Of a DNA stretch of 64,000 nucleotides, positions 42,229 to 52,399 are shown piece by piece. The DNA lies in assembly GCF_000242635.2 (NCBI RefSeq), contig NC_017770.1, positions 1,116,001 through 1,180,000 on the forward strand, in the 5' to 3' direction. Below the pieces are notes generated by a model, which saw only the letters and a program-made list of their open reading frames with translations, made no database searches and was not told the DNA's origin. The stretch comes from Solitalea canadensis DSM 3403 (GTDB lineage Bacteria; Bacteroidota; Bacteroidia; Sphingobacteriales; Sphingobacteriaceae). A program made the position numbers and the translations under genes. The first letter of the stretch is position 1, and each line of letters begins with the position of its first letter.

Positions 42229-45150
42229 ATGAAAGAAAGAATCAGACAATTAGCCGGACAATTGGATGGAGAATGCCATACTGATGAAGCGATGCGCATT
42301 ATATACGCAACAGATGCTTCGGCTTATGCTGAAATGCCATTGGCGGTAACCACTCCCAGGTCTGTTGCAGATATTAAAAAACTGATTGCTTTCGCAACCG
42401 AAGAAGGTACTTCACTTATTCCGAGAACTGCCGGAACTTCTCTTGCAGGGCAGGTGGTTGGAAATGGAATTATTGTAGACGTATCTAAACACTTTAATCA
42501 AATTCTGGAACTGAATATTGAAGAGCAATGGGTGCGTGTGCAACCCGGAGTGGTAAGAGATGAGTTAAATCAATTCTTAAAACCGTACGGCCTTTTTTTC
42601 GGTCCTGAAACTTCTACAGCCAACCGGGCAATGATTGGGGGTATGGTGGGTAACAATTCCTGTGGATCAAATTCGGTAGTTTATGGTAGTACACGCGAAC
42701 ACACGCTGGAAATAAAAGCCATACTCAGTGATGAATCTGAAGTGGAGTTTAAAACATTGAATTTTGACGAGTTTATAGAAAAGTGCTCCGGATCAACTTT
42801 GGAGGCCAATATTTATAAATCCATTAGAAGCCAGTTAAGCAATTACGAAAATCAGGCTGAGATTCGGAAAGAGTTTCCGAAGAAAACTGTCGAAAGAAGA
42901 AATACAGGCTATGCGATTGATCTTTTACTGGAAACAGCACCTTTTACGATGGGAGCAGAAGATTTCAATTTCTGCAAACTGATTGCAGGCTCTGAAGGAA
43001 CATTAGCCTTTATCACTGAAATAAAACTGAATCTGGTACCACTTCCTCCTAAAGAATCAGGATTGCTTTGCGTACATTTTCATTCTATTGACGAAGCACT
43101 ACGGGCAAACCTGATTGCATTGAAGTATAAGCCCAGTGCCAGTGAACTGATCGATCATTATATTTTAGAATGTACTAAAGATAATAGAGAGCAAAAGCAA
43201 AACCGGTTTTTTGTTGAAGGTGACCCGGCAGCTATTTTGGTAATTGAATTTGCAAGAAGTACCAGGGAGGAAGTTGTCGCTATTACTGAACTGGTAAAGG
43301 CAGAAATGCTGGCAGAAGGATTGGGTTATCATTTCCCTGTATTGTTTGGTAAGGATACCCCTAAAATATGGTCGCTTCGAAAAGCAGGTTTGGGATTATT
43401 AAGTAATCTGCCTGGTGATGAAAAGGCGGTTCCGGTCATTGAAGACACTGCCGTTGATGTTAATGATCTGCCGGCATATATCCGTGACTTTAACGATATT
43501 CTTAAAAAACATGGATTGTATTCGGTGCATTATGCACATGCCGGGTCAGGTGAAATCCATTTGCGCCCGATCATTAATTTAAAAACCGTTGAAGGTAATC
43601 GTCTGTTCAGAGTAATTGCTGAAGAAATAGCCGCACTTGTTAAAAAGTACAATGGCTCATTAAGTGGAGAGCACGGTGATGGAAGATTGCGCGGTGAGTT
43701 TATTGAGCAAATGATAGGAAAGAAGAATTACCAATTGCTCAAAGAAGTTAAATATATATGGGATCCACGGAACATTTTTAATCCAGGCAAAATTGTGGAT
43801 ACACCACCAATGGATACTATGCTCAGGTATAAGCCAGGGCAACAGACGCCGGCATTTCAAACCTTTTTCCGCTATTATAACCAGGATGTATTGCAACATG
43901 TGGAGCAGTGTAACGGCTCTGGCGACTGTCGCAAGTCGCATCTGGCGGGAGGTACCATGTGTCCCTCGTACATGGCAACCCGCAATGAAAAGGATACCAC
44001 CAGGGCGAGAGCTAATGTTTTAAGGACATTTCTTACCAATTCTGAACAACTCAACCGATTCGATCATAAGGAAATCAAGGAAGTGATGGATTTATGCTTG
44101 AGCTGTAAAGGTTGCAAATCTGAATGTCCATCAAATGTGGATATGGCTAAATTAAAAGCCGAATTTTTGCAGCATTATTATGATGCGAATGGCGTTCCTT
44201 TCAGGTCGCGACTAATTGCCAATTTTAGTAAAATAGCAAAATTAGGCGCATTAGTTCCCGCAGCTTACAATTTTTTTATGACTAATAAGGTGGTAAGCAA
44301 AGTTGTTAAAAAAGCGACCGGCTTCGCAATAGAACGATCGATGCCAACGCTCTATCATACTACCTTAAGAAGTTGGTTTAATAATCGATCTCATTCTGTT
44401 AGTGATCAAAATGCGGACAAGAAAAAGGTTTATTTTTTCTGCGATGAGTTTACCAATTATCAGGATACCGAAATAGGTATTAAAGCGATACTGTTGCTAG
44501 AGCGCTTAGGATTTGAGGTGATCATACCTAAACACGAAGAGAGTGGTAGGGCTCAGCTCTCCAAAGGTTTGTTGCGTGATGCCAGAAAAAACGCCCAACA
44601 AAATGTTAACCTGTTAAAGAATTTAATAACAGCTGATACACCTTTAGTCGGTGTTGAACCTTCAGCTATTCTCACTTTTCGTGATGAATATGTAGACTTG
44701 GTTGATGATGAGCAATTGGCAGACGCTAAAAAATTGGCGGCTAATGCTTATCTAATTGACGAATTCTTGGCTCAGCAAATTAAGAAAGGGAATATTCACA
44801 AAGAGCAGTTCACCAAAGAGAGCAAGCAGATTAAACTTCACGGTCATTGTCAGCAAAAGGCATGGTCGGCACTGTCAGCCACTCAGGAATTATTGTCTTT
44901 TCCGGAGCATTATCAGGTCGAAACCATCCCTTCGGGTTGTTGTGGTATGGCTGGGTCCTTTGGTTATGAAAAAGAACATTATGAAATTTCAATGCAGATT
45001 GGTGAACTGGTTTTATTGCCAACTATCAGAAATCAGCCTGATCATGTAATTATTGCTGCTCCCGGAACAAGTTGCAGGCATCAGATTAAAGACGGAACGG
45101 GTCGTAAAGCCTTACACCCGGTTGAAGTGTTGTATGATGCGCTTGTCTGA
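42229..45150 (+). CDS. FAD/iron-sulfur D-2-hydroxyacid dehydrogenase (YdiJ-like D-2-hydroxyglutarate dehydrogenase)
   Basis: 973 residues in three parts. An FAD-binding PCMH domain at about 35-180 has IPRTAGTSLAGQVVGNG and GMVGNNSCGSNSVVYGSTRE. An FAD-oxidase C-terminal domain at about 265-520 has HAGSGEIHLRP and SGEHGDGRLRGEF. The third part is a 4Fe-4S ferredoxin-like segment (NGSGDCRKS..GTMCPSY near 560-580; CLSCKGCKSECPSN near 624-637) plus a C-terminal cysteine-rich CCG region (HGHCQQKAW, PSGCCGMAGSFGYE). This fused build matches E. coli and Pseudomonas YdiJ, which oxidises D-2-hydroxyglutarate to 2-oxoglutarate. D-2-hydroxyglutarate is the product of HglS encoded two genes upstream, so the context supports this over D-lactate. 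Confidence 0.9.
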   Translation: MKERIRQLAGQLDGECHTDEAMRIIYATDASAYAEMPLAVTTPRSVADIKKLIAFATEEGTSLIPRTAGTSLAGQVVGNGIIVDVSKHFNQILELNIEEQWVRVQPGVVRDELNQFLKPYGLFFGPETSTANRAMIGGMVGNNSCGSNSVVYGSTREHTLEIKAILSDESEVEFKTLNFDEFIEKCSGSTLEANIYKSIRSQLSNYENQAEIRKEFPKKTVERRNTGYAIDLLLETAPFTMGAEDFNFCKLIAGSEGTLAFITEIKLNLVPLPPKESGLLCVHFHSIDEALRANLIALKYKPSASELIDHYILECTKDNREQKQNRFFVEGDPAAILVIEFARSTREEVVAITELVKAEMLAEGLGYHFPVLFGKDTPKIWSLRKAGLGLLSNLPGDEKAVPVIEDTAVDVNDLPAYIRDFNDILKKHGLYSVHYAHAGSGEIHLRPIINLKTVEGNRLFRVIAEEIAALVKKYNGSLSGEHGDGRLRGEFIEQMIGKKNYQLLKEVKYIWDPRNIFNPGKIVDTPPMDTMLRYKPGQQTPAFQTFFRYYNQDVLQHVEQCNGSGDCRKSHLAGGTMCPSYMATRNEKDTTRARANVLRTFLTNSEQLNRFDHKEIKEVMDLCLSCKGCKSECPSNVDMAKLKAEFLQHYYDANGVPFRSRLIANFSKIAKLGALVPAAYNFFMTNKVVSKVVKKATGFAIERSMPTLYHTTLRSWFNNRSHSVSDQNADKKKVYFFCDEFTNYQDTEIGIKAILLLERLGFEVIIPKHEESGRAQLSKGLLRDARKNAQQNVNLLKNLITADTPLVGVEPSAILTFRDEYVDLVDDEQLADAKKLAANAYLIDEFLAQQIKKGNIHKEQFTKESKQIKLHGHCQQKAWSALSATQELLSFPEHYQVETIPSGCCGMAGSFGYEKEHYEISMQIGELVLLPTIRNQPDHVIIAAPGTSCRHQIKDGTGRKALHPVEVLYDALV

Positions 45151-45485
45151 TGGAATTGCTTTTTTGCTTTTTCTCTTAATAGGGTATGCTTAGCTATTGA
45201 CAGTAGTTAGGAAAGGCAAAATCATACTCATAATTCATATCGCTCTAACAGACCCCTAACCCCTAAAGGAGGATTCATATCGCTTTTATATGCTAAGAGT
45301 AAGAACTTTATTTCAACAGTATGTTTCCCCTTTAGGGGTTAGGGTTATTTTTCTCTATGCTCTGTTTTTTTCTAAGCCTTTACTCTTAATAGTGGTGGCT
45401 TAGGCTCTGGTTCATGAAGCTCATAAGCGTATATAGATGACTTTATTCATTCAACCTGTTAAAAGGGTAGTAATACTAACGGATA
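45151..45485. other. Intergenic region with palindromic repeat copy 2
   Basis: 335 bases between the convergent FAD-oxidase and sigma factor genes. It holds the repeat element listed at 45252. No separate terminator is obvious for either gene, so the repeat's hairpins may serve as one. No gene is seen. Confidence 0.55.
45252..45346. repeat. Palindromic repeat element, copy 2
   Basis: The left arm, ACCCCTAACCCCTAAAGG (45252-45269), runs on through a shared ATTCATATCGC (45273-45283). The right arm at 45324-45346 contains CCCCTTTAGGGGTTAGGG. Both arms and the CATATCGC spacer start match copy 1 near 20.8 kb, although the middle differs. The left arm carries an A inside its GGGG block, so pairing is imperfect compared with copy 1. 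Confidence 0.8.
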
Positions 45486-46079
45486 TTAATTATTGTTTAA
45501 CAACCCTATTAAAAGAATTCCTGCAGAACCATATCTGTCGAGTCTGACTTTTAGTATCTTCAGAACATTACTGATTTGCTTCTTTACTGTTTTCTCAGAT
45601 ATACCTAGCTCATCTGCAATTTCTTTATGGCTGAGATGTTTTTTTCGGCTAAGTTCAAATACTTCTTTCATTCGGGGAGGTAATTGATCAATTTCATACT
45701 CAAGAGCGGCTTGCAAGTCTTTTTCATTCAGGTCCTCCTGGGTTCTGTTGCTGATTTCAGTAGCATATTTGACAATTGAGCTGTAATACTCATATCTGAT
45801 CTTATCTTTTTCTATCAAGTTAAAAACCCTGTTTCTTACTCCTGTATATAAATACCCGGCTAAGTTGGCCTCTGGTTTTAAAGTCGATCTATTGTTCCAC
45901 ACAGAAATAAAAAGGTCTTGAATCAAATCTTTAGATTTTTCCTTATCTCTCAAAAGATGGTTTGCCTGATTGAATAATGGGAGAGAATAAAGGGTATAGA
46001 TATTATTAAAAGCTTCTTCGTCACCTTCGTTTAAACGGCTGACAAGCTGATAATCTGTACAAGTTTTACTCTCTGACAT
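45486..46079 (-). CDS. ECF-type RNA polymerase sigma factor
   Basis: A 197-residue FecI-like sigma factor: region 2 at about 25-95 (KSKDLIQDLFISVWNNRSTL) and region 4 at about 130-185 (IDQLPPRMKEVFELSRKKHL, SHKEIADELGISEKTVKKQI), ending in a hydrophobic tail GILLIGLLNNN. It is transcribed away from the FecR gene at 46247, unlike the first locus where both genes point the same way. It should drive the SusCD genes on the other side. A palindrome lies between the two starts. Confidence 0.92.
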   Translation of the reverse strand: MSESKTCTDYQLVSRLNEGDEEAFNNIYTLYSLPLFNQANHLLRDKEKSKDLIQDLFISVWNNRSTLKPEANLAGYLYTGVRNRVFNLIEKDKIRYEYYSSIVKYATEISNRTQEDLNEKDLQAALEYEIDQLPPRMKEVFELSRKKHLSHKEIADELGISEKTVKKQISNVLKILKVRLDRYGSAGILLIGLLNNN

Positions 46080-46146
46080 GTTATGACCTTAATTATCGAC
46101 GGCCTAATGTTAATAATTTTTTTTATTTAACTAAACTACTAATGAT

Positions 46147-46164
46147 TGACTATTACAATAGTCA
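46147..46164. promoter_or_regulatory. Palindrome between the divergent sigma and FecR genes
   Basis: TGACTATT (46147-46154) and AATAGTCA (46157-46164) form an 8-bp inverted repeat with a 2-base centre. The match continues outwards as ATGAT/ATCAT with one gap. It lies in the 167-base divergent promoter region and is a plausible operator. Confidence 0.45.
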
Positions 46165-46246
46165 TCATAGTTTATAAAAAAAATACATATAACAATACTC
46201 CCTTAGCCTCACTCAGCTGTATTGTTATTATATACGGCATTTTATT

Positions 46247-47395
46247 ATGGATGTTAAACAAGTAGAAGAGATTGTCAATAGATATAACAGAGGTGAAGCA
46301 TCGGCTGAAGAGGCCAGACTTTTGGAGCTTTGGTATGCACAAGCCTTGAAAACCCCATTGCAAGAGGAGGAAGAAATTGATTATGCAGAACTGAATCAGG
46401 AGATGTGGCGCAATATTCAGATGGCAACTAAACGAGATAAAATTCGATGGCTTTGGAAGAAAATTGCAATTGCTGCAACAATTGTCTGTTGTTTGGGTCT
46501 GGGTTGGCACTTTTTTAGAAATTCAGATTCTTCTTTAGGTCCGGAGAAGTCCGTTGAAGTGATTAATGCAGGTCAGAACAATGCTACATTGCTACTGACA
46601 AATGGAAAACGACTCGTGTTAAGGGATCTGAAAAACGAATCTGAGGTTCGGCTATCCGGAGCATCAATCACCAAAACTGCCGATGGAAAATTGATTTACA
46701 AATCAACTGGTCTGAACTCAGCTGAAACAGTGTCAATGAATACATTGATAACAGTTTATGGCGAACAATACCAGATTATTCTTCCTGACGGAACAAAGGT
46801 TTGGCTAAATGCTGCGTCTTCACTACACTTTCCATCGTATTTTTCGGGACCGAACCGTGAAGTTGTACTTGAAGGAGAGGCTTATTTCGAAGTACAAAAG
46901 GAAAAAGGAAAACCATTTATTGTACGTACGAAAAATCAGGAAATAAAAGTATTGGGTACACATTTTAATGTGAACTGTTATGAAGATGAATTATCAACAA
47001 CCACTACCTTGTTAGAGGGCAAGGTCAGCATTTCTGCAAAGCTGGGTAGCCGGGAGGGTGGAAAGAGCATTGTTTTAGTTCCCGGTCAACAAAGTAAACT
47101 ACAAAATGGAGATAATAGAATTGTAGTAGCAGCAACTGATCCCTCAGCTGCAATTGCCTGGAAAGAAGGTTTTTTTCAATTTGAAAACGATGATATAAAG
47201 ACAGTAATGCGTCAACTCTCACGCTGGTACAATATCAGTGTAGCTTACACCGGAGAAATACCAGATGAAAGATTCAGCGGAAAGGTGTATCGCAACATGA
47301 GTCTGGATAAAGCTTTGGAAGTATTGAGTTTCTCTGCAATTCATTTTCAAATTGAGGGACGTAAAATAACTATCAACTATAATCAACCTAAATAG
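46247..47395 (+). CDS. FecR-type anti-sigma factor
   Basis: A 382-residue inner membrane regulator. The cytoplasmic part is about 1-65 (VEEIVNRYNRGEASAEEARL is the typical FecR opening), followed by a membrane helix about 68-88. The FecR domain is at about 165-270 (QIILPDGTKVWLNAASSLHF, VVLEGEAYFEVQKEKGKPF, IKVLGTHFNVNCY), and a DUF4974 C-terminal domain lies at about 305-380. It is the partner of the divergent sigma factor and of the STN domain of the downstream SusC. Confidence 0.94.
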   Translation: MDVKQVEEIVNRYNRGEASAEEARLLELWYAQALKTPLQEEEEIDYAELNQEMWRNIQMATKRDKIRWLWKKIAIAATIVCCLGLGWHFFRNSDSSLGPEKSVEVINAGQNNATLLLTNGKRLVLRDLKNESEVRLSGASITKTADGKLIYKSTGLNSAETVSMNTLITVYGEQYQIILPDGTKVWLNAASSLHFPSYFSGPNREVVLEGEAYFEVQKEKGKPFIVRTKNQEIKVLGTHFNVNCYEDELSTTTTLLEGKVSISAKLGSREGGKSIVLVPGQQSKLQNGDNRIVVAATDPSAAIAWKEGFFQFENDDIKTVMRQLSRWYNISVAYTGEIPDERFSGKVYRNMSLDKALEVLSFSAIHFQIEGRKITINYNQPK

Positions 47396-47461
47396 TAACC
47401 TAATCCAATTTATTATGACTGAAGAAATACCCTGAGACTTTTATTCTTATTGATAAGAACA

Positions 47462-47485
47462 ACAGCAGTGCGGCAACACTGCTGT
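47462..47485 (+). other. Hairpin between FecR and SusC genes
   Basis: ACAGCAGTG (47462-47470) pairs perfectly with CACTGCTGT (47477-47485) around a 6-base loop. No T-run follows. It occupies the same place as the hairpin at 23578 in the other locus and may stabilise or partly end the regulator transcript. Confidence 0.5.
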
Positions 47486-47554
47486 ATAATCTGTGTGTTC
47501 AAACTTGAATGTTGAAACTATTTCCAAGTAAAATTTAAAACCCAGACAAATCAA

Positions 47555-50500
47555 ATGTATGAAATAAAATTTAATAGAGGGGAAACTCATCTATTAGGGA
47601 TTCTCTTGCCCTTTAAGTTTCTGAAAATAATGAAATTAACTGTTTTGATCATGCTTTGTTCGCTGTTGGTCAGCGCACGTGGCCTGAGCCAGATTACCAT
47701 TAAACAAAAAAACGCATCCTTTCAAACTATTGTCCGTGAAATTGAGGCACAAACTGATTATGTTTTCTTCTACAAGAATGTATTTAGTGATGTTTCTATT
47801 ACGGTAGATTTCAAGAATGTGTCAATTGAATATGCTCTGAAGACTTGTTTTGGGAATAAGCCGATTGAGTATAAAATTATTGACAAAACAGTGGTGATTA
47901 CTGAACCAAAGGCATATAAAGGATCGAAAATAAACTCTTCCTTAATATCGCAGCTTAATGAAGTACGCGGAAAAGTGTCTGATGTGAAGGGAGAACCGTT
48001 GCCGGGTGTAAGTGTGAGTATTAAGGGGACTAAGAGGGGAACGGTTACGGATGAAAATGGGAACTATTCATTAAAGCTTCAAAGTGATGACAAAACACTA
48101 GTTTTTACCTTCATTGGTATGATGCCCAAAGAAGTAAATATTGGGCAGTCGGAGACAATTAATGTCACTATGGAAGAATCGGCTATTTCTACGAAAGAGG
48201 TGGTAGTGACGGGATTCCATACTAAGCGCCAATCTAGTTTTACTGGTTCAGCCATTACTATCACCGGTGAGCAGCTAAAAGCAATTTCGCCAACAAACCT
48301 GGTTCAGGCCTTGAGTATGTCAACCCCTGGATTGGCTATGGTGGAGGAGAAGACTGCTGGTTCAAATCCTAATCGCCTTCCTGAAATCCTCGTCAGAGGT
48401 GTAACCTCTTTCAGTAATGATAACCAAACAGTTAATCAGCCATTAATTGTTAGAGACGGTACTATTATTAGTATGCAAGATCTGTACGACATGAACATCA
48501 ATGAGATTGCAACGGTTACCGTACTTAAAGATGCATCTGCAGCTGCACTTTATGGAGCAAGGGCAGCAAATGGAGTAATCATCATTGAACGAAATAAGAT
48601 TACGGATGGTAAAATGAAAATTAACTATAACGTAACGAGTAGCATACAGTCTCCTGATTTTAGTGATTACAATATTCTTAATTCGGCTGATAAACTGGAA
48701 TATGAACGATTAGCCGGTTTATATACCGGTACTGAAAATTCTTTACAGTATCAACTGGATTCGCTATACAACATTCGGTTTAAAGAGGTTAGCAGAGGGG
48801 TTAATACAGACTGGATGTCTAAACCAGCCAGGATTGGTTACTCATTAGATCAGTCTTTACGTCTTTCTGGGGGAGCGGGCAGTACCCGGTATGAATTAAA
48901 TGGTCGTTATGGCTCGGTAGAAGGTGTAATGAAAGGTGATTTCAGGAAACGTTACGGATTAGGTTTTGTTTTGGAATATTACATGCCAAATGGATTAACT
49001 TTTTCCAATCGGGCAAGCTTCTCACAAGTAAACGCTAAGGCCTCTCCGTATGGAAGTTTCTCTACCTATACAGAAGTTAATCCTTATGACAGAGCTTATG
49101 ACCAGTTTGGTGAATTAATCAAAACGCTTTCATGGGATCAGGAAAATCCACTTTATGAGGCGCAGCTGGGTTCTTTTAATAAAGATATGACCCAAGCTTT
49201 CAGTAATGATTTTGATGCGCGCTGGGCTTTGTCAAATCAATGGAGAGTTACGTCTCACTGGAATCTGACCCTTAACAATGGTAGCACTGAATTGTATAAT
49301 TCACCGCTTTCGGGCGCTTTTAAAGATGAAATAGATCCGGCTAAAAGAGGGTTGATGTCCATCACTAATAATAAGGGTATTAATTATTCGGGAAACCTGG
49401 TGGTATCATATAATAAGTTATTTGGAAATGGAAGCTTAGTATCTGCGAATGTAGGAGCAAATTTGAATCATACAGATCTGAAGGGAGGATCCTTTAGAGG
49501 TATGGGCTTTTATTCGGATGCGCTGAGGTCTATCAACTTCGCATCCTCTTACCCAAGCGGAGAGAGACCCGGTGGTTATCAGGATTTGAGTGCTGATGTT
49601 GGAGGTTTCCTGAATTTGAACTATATGTATAAAAACCGCTTGACGGTGTTTACCAGGTTTCAGGTTCTTCAAAGTTTGGTGCCAATAACCGATATGGACA
49701 TTTTTGGTCTACTGGCTTGGGATGGAATCTGCATAATGAAGAAATGTTCAAAAACAAACGGATAGATATTCTTAAACTTCGTGGAGGTATGGGGTATACC
49801 GGAAAGGTAAACTTCGCTTCTTATCAGGCTTTAACTACCTATCGCTACAGTAACGATTTGGATTATCTAAATGGAATTGGTGCAGTGCCCATCACTATCG
49901 GTAATCCGGATTTAAAGTGGGAGCGAACCATGAACTATAATGTGGGCCTCGATGTGAGTTTATTTAATCGCTGGTTTAATCTTACAGTAGATGTTTACAA
50001 GCGCAAAACAACAGACTTACTGATCGACAAAACCATTGCTCCTTCGGCAGGTGTAACTTCCGGAAAAGATAACCTTGGGGAAATGGAGAATAAGGGGATC
50101 GAGCTACACATGGATTCTTACCTGATCAGGAATAACAAATTTACCTGGCAGGGGGGATTGAATATTGCTCATAATAGCAATAAAATCCTGAAAATCAGTA
50201 GCGCTTTGCAAAGGCAGAATGATATAAATAATGCAGTATTATCTGTTGAGCCGTTGCCTCAGTTTCAGGAAGGTGAATCAACCACAGCACTGAAAGTTGT
50301 GCCTTCTGCAGGTATCGATCCTGCTACCGGAAAAGAGGTCTTTATTAAATTAAATGGCGATAGAACATTTGTATATGATCCGAATGATAAAATCGTAGTA
50401 GGTGATTTATTGCCAAAGGCATCAGGTACTTTTTATACAATTGCCAGTTATAAGAGAATTACAGCAGGCGCTTATTTCAACTTTAGCTTTGGTCAGTACA

Positions 50501-50862
50501 TTTACAATACCACGCGCGCAACCAAGGTAGAAGGCTCTGATCCAAGGTTTAATGCAGATTATAGGGTCTTTAATGATCGCTGGAAAACCCCGGGTGATAT
50601 AGTGCTTTATAGAAACATTGCTGACCAGTCTGTTCCTTATCAAACTTCACGTTTCGTTGAAAAAGAAAATACTGTTACACTTTCGAGGTTGAATATTTCC
50701 TATGAGTTGGACAGAAACTTTGTTAAAAGATTGGGCATGAGCAAAGTATCGCTTGGCCTAAGTGTTAACGACCTGTTCAGGGCCTCTACCGTAAGAATTG
50801 AGCGGGGAACATCCTACCTGTACAGCCGCGGAATGGATCTTAATCTTAATGTAATGTTTTAA
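47555..50862 (+). pseudogene. SusC-like transporter with STN domain, broken by a frameshift
   Basis: The first frame (47555-49765) gives a signal sequence, an STN domain (about 48-117), a carboxypeptidase-regulatory-like domain (about 138-200), a plug (LIVRDGTIISMQDL, TVLKDASAAALYGARAANG) and the first part of the barrel. It then derails after NRLTVFTRFQ. The second frame carries the family sequence from GSSKFGANNRYGHFWSTGLG (49663 on) to the barrel end at 50862. The break is at about 49655-49663, and one missing base explains it. Joined, the protein would be about 1100 residues, normal for SusC. No slippery site is seen. It is either a true loss of function or an assembly error. An internal ATG at 47630 is an alternative start. 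Confidence 0.85.
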
Positions 50863-50871
50863 CCATTCACC

Positions 50872-52386
50872 ATGAAACTATTATCAAAATATACCAACAG
50901 CTATAACTTTAAAAAGGGAAATGCTGAATTAAAAAGAAGCAGGAATTTGTTTGGGAAATGGAGTGCAATAGGTTTATTTCTATTGATTTTCACTACTTCA
51001 TGCGAAAAGTTTCTGGATATACAACCCGAGGGCGAATTAACCAATGACCAGTTGCTAAAAGATGCAGGAGGTTTTGAAACGGCAATGTACGGTGTATATG
51101 CCTCTATGGGTAAAAATACATTGTACGGTCAAAATGTTTCACACAATATGCTGGAAGTACTGGGTCAGTATTTTGTATCTCCGGGTAACAGCTATGCTGA
51201 AAATTTGCTGAAATACAATTACAAGTTTGCAGCAGTGGAAAGTACTTTGTCAGGTGTTTGGTCGAACACATATAGTAACATCGCCAATGTTAACAATGTG
51301 CTCAAAAATCTGGAACGATTAGGTCCGAATAAGCTACAGTATTATAAGCTGTACAAAGGAGAAGCCTTGGGATTAAGAGCTTTCCTGCATTTCGACCTAC
51401 TGAGGATGTACACGGAGAATATCCAGTTAAATGCCGCAGCTTCTGGTATCCCTTATTCTACAGATTTTAACTTAAAGGCTCCTGCTTTTATTCCTCTGGC
51501 AGACGTTTATACCAAGCTTATTAGCGATTTAACTACTGCAGAACAATTGCTAAGTGCTGATCAGCAATACATCACATTTCCTAAAACTAAAAACAATTAT
51601 AATTACTTAAACGATAGGGAAATTCATTTTAACCTGTATGCTGTGCAAGCTACACTTGCCCGTGTTTACCTAACCAAAGGAGATATGGCTAATGCACTAT
51701 TGTATGCAGAAAAAGTGATTAAATCCAATAAGTTTCAATTGCTTGATAAAACAGCTATTGCTAACGGAGTAATGAAGGGTGTTCTTTATCCCAAGGAAGT
51801 CATTTTTGGTTTGTACTCCACTAATTATTTTGCAACTGTAAGAGATCGGTTTTACCTGCAAACTACGTTTTCCGCATATGATAACAGATCAGATATCAGT
51901 ACTATCTACAACAATGTACAAGGTGGGCATGATTTCCGTTGGGATGCTTTTTTTAAGACTCCCTCCACACAGTTAGAAAAATTAAGGTTTGTTAAGTTGA
52001 TTGATCAGTATCAATTAATTGATCAAGAATATTTGCGCCCTGCCGGTCGGATTAAGGGAATCAATCTTATTCGTTTGCCAGAAATGTACTACATCGCGGC
52101 AGAAGCATTACTTACTACTGATCCTGAAAAAGCACGTGATTATTTCGATTTAATCTTAAAATCAAGAGGACTAATTGGACTAAAAGAACAGGTTCCGGCT
52201 GTTCCGTTAACTCTTGATTTGATTACTGCGGATCGTTTTAAAGAGTTTATCGGCGAGGGACAAACCTTCTTTAACATGAAGCGTCTGAATAGTCCTGTTT
52301 ATACTACCGATAAGCAAACGATTCAAGCAAGTAATGCAATTTATGTTTTCCCAATACCTGTAGCAGAATATGATTATAGAAACTAA
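50872..52386 (+). CDS. SusD/RagB-like nutrient-binding lipoprotein
   Basis: 504 residues. A long basic N-terminus is followed by a hydrophobic stretch and lipobox FTTSC (Cys44), then EKFLDIQPEG, the usual SusD opening. FETAMYGVYASMG, IRLPEMYYIAAEALL and FFNMKRLNSP are conserved SusD-type blocks. It lies 9 bases after the SusC gene. The gene is intact although its SusC partner is frameshifted, so the transporter loss is either recent or an artefact. Confidence 0.93.
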   Translation: MKLLSKYTNSYNFKKGNAELKRSRNLFGKWSAIGLFLLIFTTSCEKFLDIQPEGELTNDQLLKDAGGFETAMYGVYASMGKNTLYGQNVSHNMLEVLGQYFVSPGNSYAENLLKYNYKFAAVESTLSGVWSNTYSNIANVNNVLKNLERLGPNKLQYYKLYKGEALGLRAFLHFDLLRMYTENIQLNAAASGIPYSTDFNLKAPAFIPLADVYTKLISDLTTAEQLLSADQQYITFPKTKNNYNYLNDREIHFNLYAVQATLARVYLTKGDMANALLYAEKVIKSNKFQLLDKTAIANGVMKGVLYPKEVIFGLYSTNYFATVRDRFYLQTTFSAYDNRSDISTIYNNVQGGHDFRWDAFFKTPSTQLEKLRFVKLIDQYQLIDQEYLRPAGRIKGINLIRLPEMYYIAAEALLTTDPEKARDYFDLILKSRGLIGLKEQVPAVPLTLDLITADRFKEFIGEGQTFFNMKRLNSPVYTTDKQTIQASNAIYVFPIPVAEYDYRN

Positions 52387-52399
52387 AATTAAGATGATC

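Noticed and set aside
49650-49720. Programmed ribosomal frameshift in the SusC gene
   Set aside because: No slippery heptamer or downstream pseudoknot is seen, and SusC proteins are not known to use frameshifting.
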